This document shows, one piece after another, positions 37,449-45,063 of a stretch of 64,000 nt of DNA. The stretch is from Neomesorhizobium sp963726065. GTDB lineage: Bacteria > Pseudomonadota > Alphaproteobacteria > Rhizobiales > Rhizobiaceae. Every line of letters starts with the position of its first letter. Within the stretch, counting starts at the first letter, position 1. The stretch spans positions 124,001-188,000 of the forward strand of contig CAVSAU010000012.1 of NCBI GenBank assembly GCA_963726065.1. The letters run 5' to 3'. Under the pieces are notes generated by a model. That model did not search any database. It was given only the letters and a program-made list of their open reading frames with translations, and was not told the DNA's origin. The position numbers were made by a program, and so were the translations under genes.

Positions 37449-37966
37449 GTTTGCCGATTGCGAGCTTGGGCTGGCGATCATCGTAATCCTAGTTCCCGAC
37501 GTTTCCTGCGGCGAAAACCTGACCGCTCTCTCATTGTCCAAAACAAGCCAAGAATCATATGCTCGGGTCTACATGGTACACCGCGGCCCGGAGCTTGGCG
37601 GATGGCTACGTCGGTAACATCGCGAATATTTCTGGGAACAGGAATAGTTATCGACGAACGCATCGTGGAAATCCAGCAGGGCGCCAGTGCCGTCCTCGGG
37701 CTTGCGTCGGCCGGTTTTGCCAAAGTGCGGGTCATCTTTGCACAGATCGACCAGGAATGGCCCCTGTCATTGACGGCCTATACCGCACGGTTTGCAAACT
37801 GGCCGTGAAGACGATCGTCTCGGCCATCCTCGTCCACATTGGTGTCCCGCCGCTTCCTGGCGGCGATTGATATTCGATCTCCAGGATCGCGTTGGCGAAC
37901 GGGTGTGCCAACGCTGGGAATGTGCCCGGCCGCTCCATGACACTTGCGGCCGCCGCCGCTCGACCG
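37449..37966. other. Intergenic stretch between the glnBA terminator and the RMF-like gene
   Basis: About 520 bases. Frames exist on both strands (for example 37559-37870 plus, 37732-38028 minus), but none has a good ribosome-binding site, a recognisable family or consistent features. I see no regulatory element that I can name. Confidence 0.35.
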
Positions 37967-38143
37967 TCAGTCGTCGTCAATGTCCTCGTCGTGGATGAAA
38001 TCCGCGAAGCCGGCCAGCCAGTCGTCATGCTCGTCGCTGCCGGGGCGATAGGGGTTGCAGTCTTCGCTCATCCCCATCCGTGCCGCGATGAAACCGCGCT
38101 CATACGGCTCGATCACGCGCGTTGCTGTGTTCGTGTTGGCCAT
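37967..38143 (-). CDS. Rmf/CrpP-fold small protein
   Basis: A 58-residue protein from ATG 38141-38143 (MANTNTATRVIEPYERGFIA); an ATG one codon earlier or a longer frame to 38164 is possible. YERGFIAARMGMSEDCNPYR and SDEHDDWLAGFADF follow the pattern of ribosome modulation factor and CrpP proteins (xxxGxxAxxxGxxxxxCPY...W..G). It might bind ribosomes in slow growth, but the family is diverse. The acidic tail DEDIDDD is unusual for a ribosome-binding protein. Confidence 0.65.
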   Translation of the reverse strand: MANTNTATRVIEPYERGFIAARMGMSEDCNPYRPGSDEHDDWLAGFADFIHDEDIDDD

Positions 38144-38236
38144 CATACGTAACTCGCGAGGCAACGGTTTGTTCCCCCGCGGCCCTGGGTGCGCTACGCA
38201 TGAGCCGAATCGAATCGAAATCCGGAATCCCAGCCC

Positions 38237-38722
38237 ATGAACAAGGCAATCACGTCATTTGCCCTGGTGGCCGTGCTGACGGGTTTCGCCATGGCGCTCA
38301 GCCTCGCCGTTGCGCGCCACGGTTATCCCATGGGTGTCACCGGCGTCAGGCGGCTCGACGCCATCGCCAGCGCCGACATCTTCATGCCGCTCGCAGCCGT
38401 CTATTTCATCGCCGCGATGCTGATGATGGTCCTGCCGCTCAGGGCGGCAAGCCTGGTCCTGGTCAACGCGGCCGACACGCTCCACTGGGCGGTGATCGCC
38501 CTTTTTGCGACCATCGTGGGATGCCTGGCGGCGCGATGGGCTTTCGGCCAGGCAAGCGCACCATGGGCGTTGCTCGACTGGCGGTTTCTGTTCGTGGCGG
38601 CGGTGGTCGGATGCCACGCGGCACTGGACCAGTTCCGCCGCGACGTGCTTATGCGCACCCTTTTCTTCATCGCCTTCGGCGCCACAGCACTTGCCTGCCT
38701 GTTCTGGTCGTTTCGCTTCTGA
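38237..38722 (+). CDS. Four-span integral membrane protein, function unknown
   Basis: A 161-residue protein with four to five hydrophobic segments (MNKAITSFALVAVLTGFAMA; FMPLAAVYFIAAMLMMVLPL; WAVIALFATIVGCLAARWAF; FFIAFGATALACLFWSFRF). No catalytic or transport signature was recognised. It stands alone, divergent from the Rmf-like gene. Even hydrophobic spacing and intact frame support it as a real gene. Confidence 0.6.
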   Translation: MNKAITSFALVAVLTGFAMALSLAVARHGYPMGVTGVRRLDAIASADIFMPLAAVYFIAAMLMMVLPLRAASLVLVNAADTLHWAVIALFATIVGCLAARWAFGQASAPWALLDWRFLFVAAVVGCHAALDQFRRDVLMRTLFFIAFGATALACLFWSFRF

Positions 38723-39011
38723 GGCGAGAAAATCCCGTGTCCCGAGCCGGACACGAATTTTCGAATGTCGACCTGAGGTCAAAAAAGCGGCAAGCCGAAG
38801 CGCAAATTCGCCATTTGCAGCGCGGCATGATGACTTTTTGGATCAGACGCCAAGGTTGAGCTATGATTTGATTCTGGCTGAGCCTACGCCTCCCCCCTCC
38901 ACGCGGGAAAGTATCCTTCATACAGGGCTGGTTTGATCACCGAACCGACTATTCGGGCAGCACGCATAAGGAGGGGTTGCGGGAATTGCCCGGCAAATAG
39001 GAGGTTCCCGC

Positions 39012-39720
39012 ATGAAACTGTCCACCCCCGTTCATCACCTGAAGCGCCAGGCCAGACGTTTGTCCCGCGAGGGGAAAATTCCCTGCACGAGGCGCTTGAC
39101 CGGATTGCCGCCAGGGAGGGCTTCCACCGCTGGAGCCTGCTTGCGGCTAAATTGTCGGCGACGGCGCCCGCCGGAAAACTGTCTGCCCGATTGGCCCCCG
39201 GCGACCTCGTGCTGGTCGGAGCACGTCGGCCGGCAAGACCCTGATGAGCCTGGAACTGGCCGTCGAGGCCATGCGGTCGGGCAGTTGGGCCATGTTCTTC
39301 ACATTGGAATACACCAGGCGGGATATGCTCGATCGCTTCCGCGCCATCGGCGTGGATTGGCAGGATTTCAGGGATCTGTTCGCCTTCGACTGTTCGGACG
39401 CCATATGCGCCGACTACATCGTCAACGCGCTGGCATCGGCGCCGCGCGGAACAGTGGCCGTCATCGACTACCTGCAACTGCTCGATCAGCAGCGCGAAAA
39501 CCCGGCACTCATGGTCCAGGTCCGTGAGGCCAAGCCGTTCGCCCGCGACAAGGGGGTAATCCTGGTGTTCATCTCGCAGATCGATCGGTCCTACGACCCA
39601 GCGACCAAGCCCTGCCCGGACATCGAAGACATCCGCCTGCCGAACCCGGTCGACCCCGCGCTTTTCGACAAGACCTGCTTTCTCAACAATGGCGAGGTTC
39701 GTTTCCAGGCGGCGGGCTGA
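39012..39720 (+). CDS. Short DnaB-like helicase (RecA domain only), two frameshifts
   Basis: Reconstructed as 236 residues. MKLSTPVHHLKRQARRLSRE starts after AGGAGG (about 38998). LHEALDRIAAREGFHRWSLL to LAPGDLVLVGAR is in a second frame, and KTLMSLELAVEAMRSGSWAM to the end in a third; each switch (near 39085 and 39225) needs one added base. The P-loop falls at the second break (SAGKT). TVAVIDYLQLLDQQ is a DnaB-type Walker B, and FISQIDRSYDP a sensor region. It lacks the DnaB N-terminal domain, so it is probably not the replicative helicase. Confidence 0.65.
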
Positions 39721-39746
39721 TCGCTCCGCCCGGTCCTAACACATGC

Positions 39747-39776
39747 AAAAGCCCGGCGGTTCCCGCCGGGCTTTTT
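39747..39776. terminator. Bidirectional Rho-independent terminator between the helicase gene and glnII
   Basis: AAAAGCCCGGCGG and CCGCCGGGCTTTTT form a nine-base stem with a three-base loop, flanked by A- and T-tracts, between two converging genes. Confidence 0.9.
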
Positions 39777-39793
39777 CTTGGGAACTGAAACAC

Positions 39794-40834
39794 TTACGCC
39801 GCCGCCTTCTTCTCGCCCGCCAGCGGCACTTCCGCAATCGTCTTCAGCACCTGCGAGGCGATCTGGTAGGGGTCGCCCTGGCTGTTCGGGCGGCGATCCT
39901 CGAGATAACCCTTGTAGTCGTTCTTGATGAACGAGTGCGGCACGCGGATCGAGGCGCCACGGTCTGCGACGCCGTAGCTGAACTTGTTCCACGGCGCGGT
40001 TTCGTGCTTGCCGGTCAGGCGCTTGTCGTTGTCCGGGCCGTAGACGGCGATGTGATCGAGCAGGTTCTTTTCAAAGGCGGCCATCAGCGCCTCGAAATAT
40101 TCCTTGCCTCCCACCTCGCGCATGTAGGCGGTCGAAAAATTGCAGTGCATGCCCGAGCCGTTCCAGTCGGTGTCGCCGAGCGGCTTGCAGTGGAACTCGA
40201 TGTCGATGCCGTGTTTCTCGGTCAGGCGCTGCAAGAGGTAGCGCGCCATCCAGATCTGGTCGGCGGCCTTTTTCGAGCCCTTGCCGAAAATCTGGAACTC
40301 CCACTGGCCCTTGGCCACTTCGGCGTTGATGCCCTCATGGTTGATGCCGGCAGCCAGGCAGAGATCGAGATGCTCCTCGACGATTTTGCGCGCGATATCG
40401 CCCACCGCCGCGTAGCCGACGCCGGTGTAGTACGGGCCCTGCGGCGCAGGGAAGCCGTGCTCGGGGAAGCCCAGCGGGCGGCCGTCCTTGTAGAAGAAAT
40501 ATTCCTGCTCAAAGCCGAACCAGGCGTTCTCGTCGTCGAGAATGGTTGCGCGGCTGTTCGAAGCGTGTGGCGTGACGCCGTCCGGCATCATCACTTCGCA
40601 CATCACCAGAACGCCGTTGGTGCGCGCCGGATCGGGATAGACCGCGACCGGCTTCAGCACGCAATCGGAAGAGCGGCCTTCGGCCTGCATGGTCGAGGAG
40701 CCGTCAAAACCCCACAGCGGCAGCTGCTCCAAGGTCGGGAATTCCGCGAACTCCTTGACCTGGGTCTTGCCGCGAAGGTTGGGAACCGGAGTGTATCCGT
40801 CGAGCCAGATATACTCGAGTTTGTATTTCGTCAT
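39794..40834 (-). CDS. glnII: Glutamine synthetase type II
   Basis: The 346-residue eukaryote-like GSII characteristic of rhizobia, an octameric enzyme that assimilates ammonia under nitrogen limitation. MTKYKLEYIWLDGYTPVPNL, WGFDGSSTMQAEGRSSDCVL, FGFEQEYFFYKDGRPLGFP and FHCKPLGDTDWNGSGMHCNF are conserved substrate-binding regions. It is not subject to adenylylation. A strong sigma54 promoter lies 83 bases upstream, so NtrC control is likely. A DUF2735 gene diverges from it. Confidence 0.96.
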   Translation of the reverse strand: MTKYKLEYIWLDGYTPVPNLRGKTQVKEFAEFPTLEQLPLWGFDGSSTMQAEGRSSDCVLKPVAVYPDPARTNGVLVMCEVMMPDGVTPHASNSRATILDDENAWFGFEQEYFFYKDGRPLGFPEHGFPAPQGPYYTGVGYAAVGDIARKIVEEHLDLCLAAGINHEGINAEVAKGQWEFQIFGKGSKKAADQIWMARYLLQRLTEKHGIDIEFHCKPLGDTDWNGSGMHCNFSTAYMREVGGKEYFEALMAAFEKNLLDHIAVYGPDNDKRLTGKHETAPWNKFSYGVADRGASIRVPHSFIKNDYKGYLEDRRPNSQGDPYQIASQVLKTIAEVPLAGEKKAAA

Positions 40835-40916
40835 TCTAACCTCTCATCGCTGTGCGGAACGCAAAGGGTTCCAGATGCGTTCGACCACGAGCGGCCGATC
40901 TGCCGCGAGACATAGA

Positions 40917-40932
40917 AGCAATGAGCGTGCCA
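40917..40932 (-). promoter_or_regulatory. Sigma54 (-24/-12) promoter of glnII
   Basis: On the minus strand the sequence reads TGGCACGCTCATTGCT, an exact match to the TGGCAC-N5-TTGC[A/T] consensus. It is about 83 bases upstream of the glnII ATG, leaving a usual leader length. Confidence 0.88.
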
Positions 40933-41112
40933 CTTTGCCCGTCGGACCGCGGTTTTCCCGCCAAAACTGCAGTCCAATCGTTCAGATCGGAAATCTGCAC
41001 AACAAACAGGCAGAATGTGACGCAGAAATAATCATGTTGCCCAAATCGCTTGCATAAACTATCTCTGGCAAACATGAATCGAACATGCTTCGATTTTAAA
41101 GGAAACCGGACG

Positions 41113-41310
41113 ATGGAAACGACCTCGCATCGCCAGTCTGCCCAAATCCTGACGTTCCCGACGGCAAAGCGCAGCGCTGCCACAAATTTGAGCAGACAGG
41201 CCAAATTCGCGGCAGAGGTCGCGGCATTGCGCGCACAGACGATCGCCAGCAGCGACAGCTGGTACCATCAGGCCGCCATCGACGAAGCCGGGCGCGACCG
41301 CAAGAATTGA
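41113..41310 (+). CDS. DUF2735 protein divergent from glnII
   Basis: A 65-residue protein (METTSHRQSAQILTFPTAKR; FAAEVAALRAQTIASSDSWY). AAGGAA lies eight bases before ATG 41113, which is preferred over an upstream ATG. DUF2735 genes are found beside glnII in many rhizobia, which links it to nitrogen control, but no activity is known. It shares the regulatory region with glnII. Confidence 0.8.
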   Translation: METTSHRQSAQILTFPTAKRSAATNLSRQAKFAAEVAALRAQTIASSDSWYHQAAIDEAGRDRKN

Positions 41311-41399
41311 GACGCGCCGCAGTCCGCGCTACTCCCTTTGCATTCGCAACGGGTCGCATCTTGTTGTTTTTTTGATTGCCAACTCGCCGCGAAGAGTCA

Positions 41400-41537
41400 G
41401 AGCCTCTTTGAGAACTCGCTGCGGTGATTTGACGGTGGTTTCGAGAACCAGAGCGGAGGGTACTTATAGTACGTGAGCACCGGAAGCGCAGAAAACGCCG
41501 TCAGTTGGCCGCTGCAGTAGAGTTATCAAAGAGGCTC
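41400..41537. repeat. MITE-like element with 12-bp perfect terminal inverted repeats
   Basis: GAGCCTCTTTGA (41400-41411) and TCAAAGAGGCTC (41526-41537) are exact complements. Inside them CGCTGCGGTGATTTGACG and CGTCAGTTGGCCGCTGCAG also pair imperfectly, and GTACTTATAGTAC lies close to the middle, so the whole 138 bases can fold as one long hairpin. It encodes no protein and lies between the DUF2735 and ATP12 genes. Confidence 0.65.
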
Positions 41538-41557
41538 AAGCCGGCCTCACCTGAATG

Positions 41558-42352
41558 TCACGCAGGCTTCAGCGCCTCGAGCAAGCTGACCGCAGCCAGC
41601 ATGTCTGCCTTGCGCATGCGGCGGCGATGCACGGCTTCGGAATCCTCGCCCCAATGCTCGATGTTCCAGTCCTCGTCGACATGCGCTGCCTTCCAGGCCG
41701 TCTCGACATCGAGTTCGCCGGCATCGACGGCGAGCGCCAGCAGCGCGGAGCCGGTGAGCGACGTCATCAGGTGCAGGGCCGCCAGCCTCAGCGGCTCGTC
41801 GCGCATTTTCAGGTGGATGCCGATAGCGCCGATCGCCTCGCGCGGCTGCTCGACATGCATCACCCCTTCGGCCAGCACGAAGCGCGCGCCGAGTGACGCG
41901 CGCGCCCAGTCGATCACCGGGTCCCATGCTTCGGCCTGCCGCGCCACCAGCTTTTCCGGGCTGTCGGCGCGGTAGCAGAGCAGGTCGGACGAGGAAAAGC
42001 GCAGGATGTCTTCGAGCACCGCCTGCGGGTCGAGCGCCACGCCGTCGATGGCCGTGTTGACCAGGCGCGTCACCGGCATGGAGACCGGATCGATGTTTTC
42101 GCCCTGGGCCTCGAATTCGGCGGCGACCAGTGTTGCTGCCTGTTCCGTCGGCAGCGCCAGCAGGCTCTTGGCCGGCGTGCGCACCGGCTTGCCGTCGAGA
42201 TGGACGGCAAAACCTTCTTCCGTCGCGGCGACGCTGGCTTCCTTGTAAAAGCGCTTCGGCAGCGGCGTCTTCATCTGGATCTGGGCGCGGCGCACCGGGT
42301 CGGGATCGGAAAGCTGTTTGCCCGCTTCGAGGTCGCTCAGAATATCGCGCAT
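41558..42352 (-). CDS. ATP12-family F1-ATPase assembly chaperone
   Basis: A 264-residue protein. FYKEASVAATEEGFAVHLDG and KPVRTPAKSLLALPTEQAAT form the ATP12 core start, and AWDPVIDWARASLGARFVLA and HWGEDSEAVHRRRMRKADML are conserved later. ATP12 protects the F1 alpha subunit during assembly in mitochondria and alphaproteobacteria. It stands alone in the cytosol. The start at 42350-42352 gives a short N-terminal extension rich in acidic residues. Confidence 0.9.
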   Translation of the reverse strand: MRDILSDLEAGKQLSDPDPVRRAQIQMKTPLPKRFYKEASVAATEEGFAVHLDGKPVRTPAKSLLALPTEQAATLVAAEFEAQGENIDPVSMPVTRLVNTAIDGVALDPQAVLEDILRFSSSDLLCYRADSPEKLVARQAEAWDPVIDWARASLGARFVLAEGVMHVEQPREAIGAIGIHLKMRDEPLRLAALHLMTSLTGSALLALAVDAGELDVETAWKAAHVDEDWNIEHWGEDSEAVHRRRMRKADMLAAVSLLEALKPA

Positions 42353-42365
42353 TGTTACTCCTTTG

Positions 42366-42417
42366 ATTCCAACATCGCCTGACTGCCTGTATCAGCCGGG
42401 CGCGAATGTCGGAATCA
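42366..42417. repeat. Hairpin element GATTCCNACATC...GAATGTCGGAATC
   Basis: GATTCCAACATCGC and GCGAATGTCGGAATC pair across about 24 bases. The arms and the preceding CCTTT match the perfect hairpin at 44756-44809, so the two are copies of one element. Confidence 0.55.
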
Positions 42418-43338
42418 GGCCGCCGGCGCCTGCTTGCGCGCCGGCCGGTTGACGATGATCAGCCCTGCCGCGATCAGCCCGAGCGCTGCGAAAATCTTCC
42501 ACGTCAGGGGCTCGCCGAGCAGCAGCCAGCCGCATATCACGCTGAATGCGGGCGACAGGAAGGCGAAACTCGAAAGTCCCGCCGCCGGATATCGCCGCAC
42601 CAGCCAGAACCATAGGATATAGGTGAAAGCGACGACATAAACAGCCTGAAACAGCAGCGCCGAGGTGGCGAGCGGCGTGGCATTGCGGATTGCAGGCCCG
42701 GCGAGCGGCACCAGCGGGATGGCCATGATAGCCGAAACGACCAGTTGGTAGAGCAGCACCTTTTCGGGAGCGGCGGTCGACAGTTTCGTGCCCTTGATCA
42801 CCAGCGTGGTCAGCGCCCAGAGAAGGCCCGCACCAAGGCTGAGCAGGTCGCCGGTCAGCGCCTCGGGGCCGGGAATGCTGAGCTTGTCGGAGAAGATGAG
42901 CACGACGCCGCCGAAAGCCAGGGCGAGGCCGAGGAATTTCTGCACCGACATGCGTTCGCCAAGCATGAAATGCGCGCCGACAAGGATCCAGAACGGCATG
43001 GTGTTGACCAGCAGGGAGCTGCGCGCCACGGTCGTGTATTCGAGGCCGACGAAGATCAGCGTGAACTCGGAACCGAACAGCAAGCCCGCCGCGATGCCGC
43101 CCCAAAGCGTTCCGTCCTTCTGGAACAGCGCGATGCCGCGATAGCGGCACCATGCGAAGACCAGAACGCAGGCGATCGCCGAGCGCGCCACGCTGAGGAA
43201 GATCGGGTTGTAGCCGACATTGGCGAGTTTGGCTGCCACGCCGTTCAGCCCCCACGAAAAGGTGAGCAGGATCATGAAGGCGACGGCTGCCGCGTCGACC
43301 GCATCGCGACGGTCAAATGGTTGGGTGGCCGCGCTCAT
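42415..43338 (-). CDS. EamA/DMT-family transporter
   Basis: About 307 residues with ten predicted membrane helices in two EamA repeats. MILLTFSWGLNGVAAKLANV starts the first, and GDLLSLGAGLLWALTTLVIK the second. FAFLSPAFSVICGWLLLGEP is the conserved C-terminal signature. ATG 43336-43338 (MSAATQPFDRR) follows AAGGGAA; a longer frame adds eight residues. It probably exports a metabolite; the substrate is unknown. Confidence 0.88.
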   Translation of the reverse strand: MSAATQPFDRRDAVDAAAVAFMILLTFSWGLNGVAAKLANVGYNPIFLSVARSAIACVLVFAWCRYRGIALFQKDGTLWGGIAAGLLFGSEFTLIFVGLEYTTVARSSLLVNTMPFWILVGAHFMLGERMSVQKFLGLALAFGGVVLIFSDKLSIPGPEALTGDLLSLGAGLLWALTTLVIKGTKLSTAAPEKVLLYQLVVSAIMAIPLVPLAGPAIRNATPLATSALLFQAVYVVAFTYILWFWLVRRYPAAGLSSFAFLSPAFSVICGWLLLGEPLTWKIFAALGLIAAGLIIVNRPARKQAPAA

Positions 43339-43439
43339 TCGTTTTCCCTTTCGTTCCGGCATGCAACCGGGCCGATTTCACTACACCAGCCGCGCATTGA
43401 CCACATGATCCAGCAATGGCTTGCTGTGGGTTCAATGTG

Positions 43440-43600
43440 CCTGAGCCGACTGGCCTCCTTCTCCCCGTTTACGGGGAGAAGGTCCGGCAGGGGATGAGGG
43501 GCCGCGCCAAACTCTCCGAGGTTGCTCCGCCCCTCACCCCATTCCACTCCCCCGTTCGACGGGGAGTGGTGGTTTGCAAAGCAAACCGGAGCGGGGGTCA
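43440..43600. repeat. Cluster of GGGGAGA palindromic intergenic repeats
   Basis: CTTCTCCCCGTTTACGGGGA, then GAAGGTCCGGCAGGGGATGA, and ACTCCCCCGTTCGACGGGGA followed by GTGGTGGTTTGC: two different CTCCCC...GGGGAG palindromes. Similar units occur near 46340-46390 and 47972-48003. They lie downstream of the DUF1801 gene and upstream of the EamA gene. Confidence 0.6.
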
Positions 43601-43642
43601 ACCACTCACATGCGATTGCCTTACCCTTTCGAGTGAAGCCCC

Positions 43643-44071
43643 TCAGAGGCCCCTTGCCTTCTTGGGCGCTGAGCGCGCCGACAGGTTCAGCGCCACGGCG
43701 GCGCGGATGAGCGCCTTCAATGCCGCTTCGTCGATTTCGTCGCCCTCGTGGATATCGATGGCGCGGCGGGTGTTGCCTTCGAGGCTGGAATTGAACAGGC
43801 CCGAAGGATCCTCCAGCGCCGCACCCCTGGCAAAAGTCAGTTTCACGGCAGCCTTGTAGGTCTCGCCGGTGCAGATGATGCCTGCATGCTCCCACACCGG
43901 AACCCCCCTCCACTTCCACGTCTCGACCGCTTCCGGATCGGCCTGCTTGATGAGGCTGCGGACCCGGGCCAGCGCCGCGCCCCGCCAGTCGCTGAGTTCC
44001 GCGATCCGCGCATCGATCTTCTGGGAGGCTCCTGCTGTTTCGTCATCCACGCTGGACTTCGCTTTCTTCAT
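43643..44071 (-). CDS. DUF1801 (YdhG-like) protein 1
   Basis: A 142-residue protein from ATG 44069-44071 (MKKAKSSVDDETAGASQKID), preceded by GAGGAAA. IAELSDWRGAALARVRSLIK and PVWEHAGIICTGETYKAAVK are conserved in the family, whose fold resembles the MTH538/YdhG group; the activity is unknown. A longer frame adds 22 unlikely residues. A paralogue lies immediately upstream (44144-44650). Confidence 0.8.
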   Translation of the reverse strand: MKKAKSSVDDETAGASQKIDARIAELSDWRGAALARVRSLIKQADPEAVETWKWRGVPVWEHAGIICTGETYKAAVKLTFARGAALEDPSGLFNSSLEGNTRRAIDIHEGDEIDEAALKALIRAAVALNLSARSAPKKARGL

Positions 44072-44143
44072 GTCGATTTCCTCGCTCAGAGCCTGTTTGA
44101 AAGTTTCGCTGGCCGCCGCGGGCGGCAGAATTTGCAACAGGCC

Positions 44144-44650
44144 TCACATCTTTTCGCCGGGCAACCTGCTGGCCTGCTTCACCCAGTCGGCGAACTGGGC
44201 TTCGTCGAGCTGGTCCTCATGGATGTCGAGGTAGCGCACATCCTTGTGCTTGGATTTTCCCGGCGGCAGCGGCTTCAGCTGCACGCCGCGGAAGAAGGCC
44301 ACCTTGACGTATTTCGCGAAGACATGGATGCCGAGGAAGTAGGTCCCCTCCTCCACCCCATACATGGGCGAGTTCCATTTCACCGCTTTCAGCACGTCCG
44401 GAACGGTGCGCTCGATGATTGCGTCGAGGCGGCGCCCGACATCGCTTTTCCAGCCCGGCATCGCGGCGATGTAGGCCTGCACCGGGGCATCGCCATAGCC
44501 CTTGGCGATCTGCGGGTTGCCGCCCGAGAGGAGCACCGGCTCCCCGGCAGCCTTCTTGGCGGCGGCCTTCTTTGCGGCCTTCGGCGATGGCTTGGATGTC
44601 TTTTCGGCCACTGCGCTCACTCCTATCCGCTGGTGGGCTGTCCTCGCCAC
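44144..44650 (-). CDS. DUF1801 protein 2 with lysine/alanine-rich N-terminus
   Basis: A 168-residue paralogue. The N-terminus SKPSPKAAKKAAAKKAAGEP resembles histone-H1-like tails, followed by the DUF1801 domain (KGYGDAPVQAYIAAMPGWKS; WNSPMYGVEEGTYFLGIHVF; YLDIHEDQLDEAQFADWVKQ). A GTG at the VAEKTSK residue is an alternative start. It is co-directional with the first DUF1801 gene, and the pair may form an operon. Confidence 0.8.
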   Translation of the reverse strand: MARTAHQRIGVSAVAEKTSKPSPKAAKKAAAKKAAGEPVLLSGGNPQIAKGYGDAPVQAYIAAMPGWKSDVGRRLDAIIERTVPDVLKAVKWNSPMYGVEEGTYFLGIHVFAKYVKVAFFRGVQLKPLPPGKSKHKDVRYLDIHEDQLDEAQFADWVKQASRLPGEKM

Positions 44651-44651
44651 C

Positions 44652-44728
44652 TAATGGAGCGAATTTGACATTTGATCCCCCGCTCGCAAGAAAACTCTGT
44701 CTCAAATGTCAAATTCAAACTCCATTAG
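44652..44728. repeat. Long inverted repeat TAATGGAG...GAATTTGACATTTGA
   Basis: TAATGGAGCGAATTTGACAT, TTGA pairs with TCAAATGTCAAATTCAAACT, CCATTA across a 25-base loop, apart from a two-base difference. It lies just upstream of the DUF1801 gene 2 and next to a second hairpin (44756-44809). Confidence 0.65.
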
Positions 44729-44742
44729 AATCAAATATTTAC

Positions 44743-45006
44743 CTAGTGGTCCTTTGATTCCGACATTTGCTCGGATGCTCGCCCCAAACGGAATGCAAAT
44801 GTCGGAATCGGACTATTCGCGGCATAGGGCAGCGCGAACATATAAAGGCCGCTGAGCAGAAGCAGGAAAAGCGGCAGCAGCGGCGAATAGACGAGCCAGG
44901 CGGGCGGCTGTCCCAGCGCCATGGCGGCGAAGTTGGCGATGACGGTCGCCGTAAAGACGATCGACAGCCAGCGGTGGATATGTCGAATCCATTTGCTCCA
45001 GTTCAA
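44743..45006 (-). CDS. Small two-span membrane protein with a repeat-derived C-terminus
   Basis: An 87-residue protein starting at TTG 45004-45006, preceded by AGGAGG five bases upstream; a longer ATG frame to 45042 lacks such a site. NWSKWIRHIHRWLSIVFTAT and WLVYSPLLPLFLLLLSGLYM are the membrane segments. The last 22 or so residues (SPIPTFAFRLGRASEQMSES) are encoded by the hairpin element at 44756-44809, so the natural C-terminus has probably been replaced. Function unknown. Confidence 0.6.
   Translation of the reverse strand: MNWSKWIRHIHRWLSIVFTATVIANFAAMALGQPPAWLVYSPLLPLFLLLLSGLYMFALPYAANSPIPTFAFRLGRASEQMSESKDH
44756..44809. repeat. Perfect 15-bp inverted repeat GATTCCGACATTTGC
   Basis: GATTCCGACATTTGC (44756-44770) and GCAAATGTCGGAATC (44795-44809) are exact complements with a 24-base loop. 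A diverged copy is at 42366-42417. It overlaps the 3' end of the small membrane-protein gene. Confidence 0.7.
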
Positions 45007-45063
45007 TGGGACCTCCTCTGGAAACGGGCCGAAGCACCTCACCGGCGGCGATGCCGCCGGCAG

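Noticed and set aside
37428..37808. Plus-strand frame of 126 codons after the glnBA terminator
   Set aside because: Begins inside the terminator region and shows no ribosome-binding site or recognisable domain, although part of it looks protein-like.
38884..39477. Minus-strand frame opposite the short helicase gene
   Set aside because: Antisense to recognisable DnaB motifs; no independent evidence.
39743..40915. Plus-strand frame of 390 codons over glnII
   Set aside because: Shadow frame opposite a complete GSII gene with a terminator and sigma54 promoter on the other strand.
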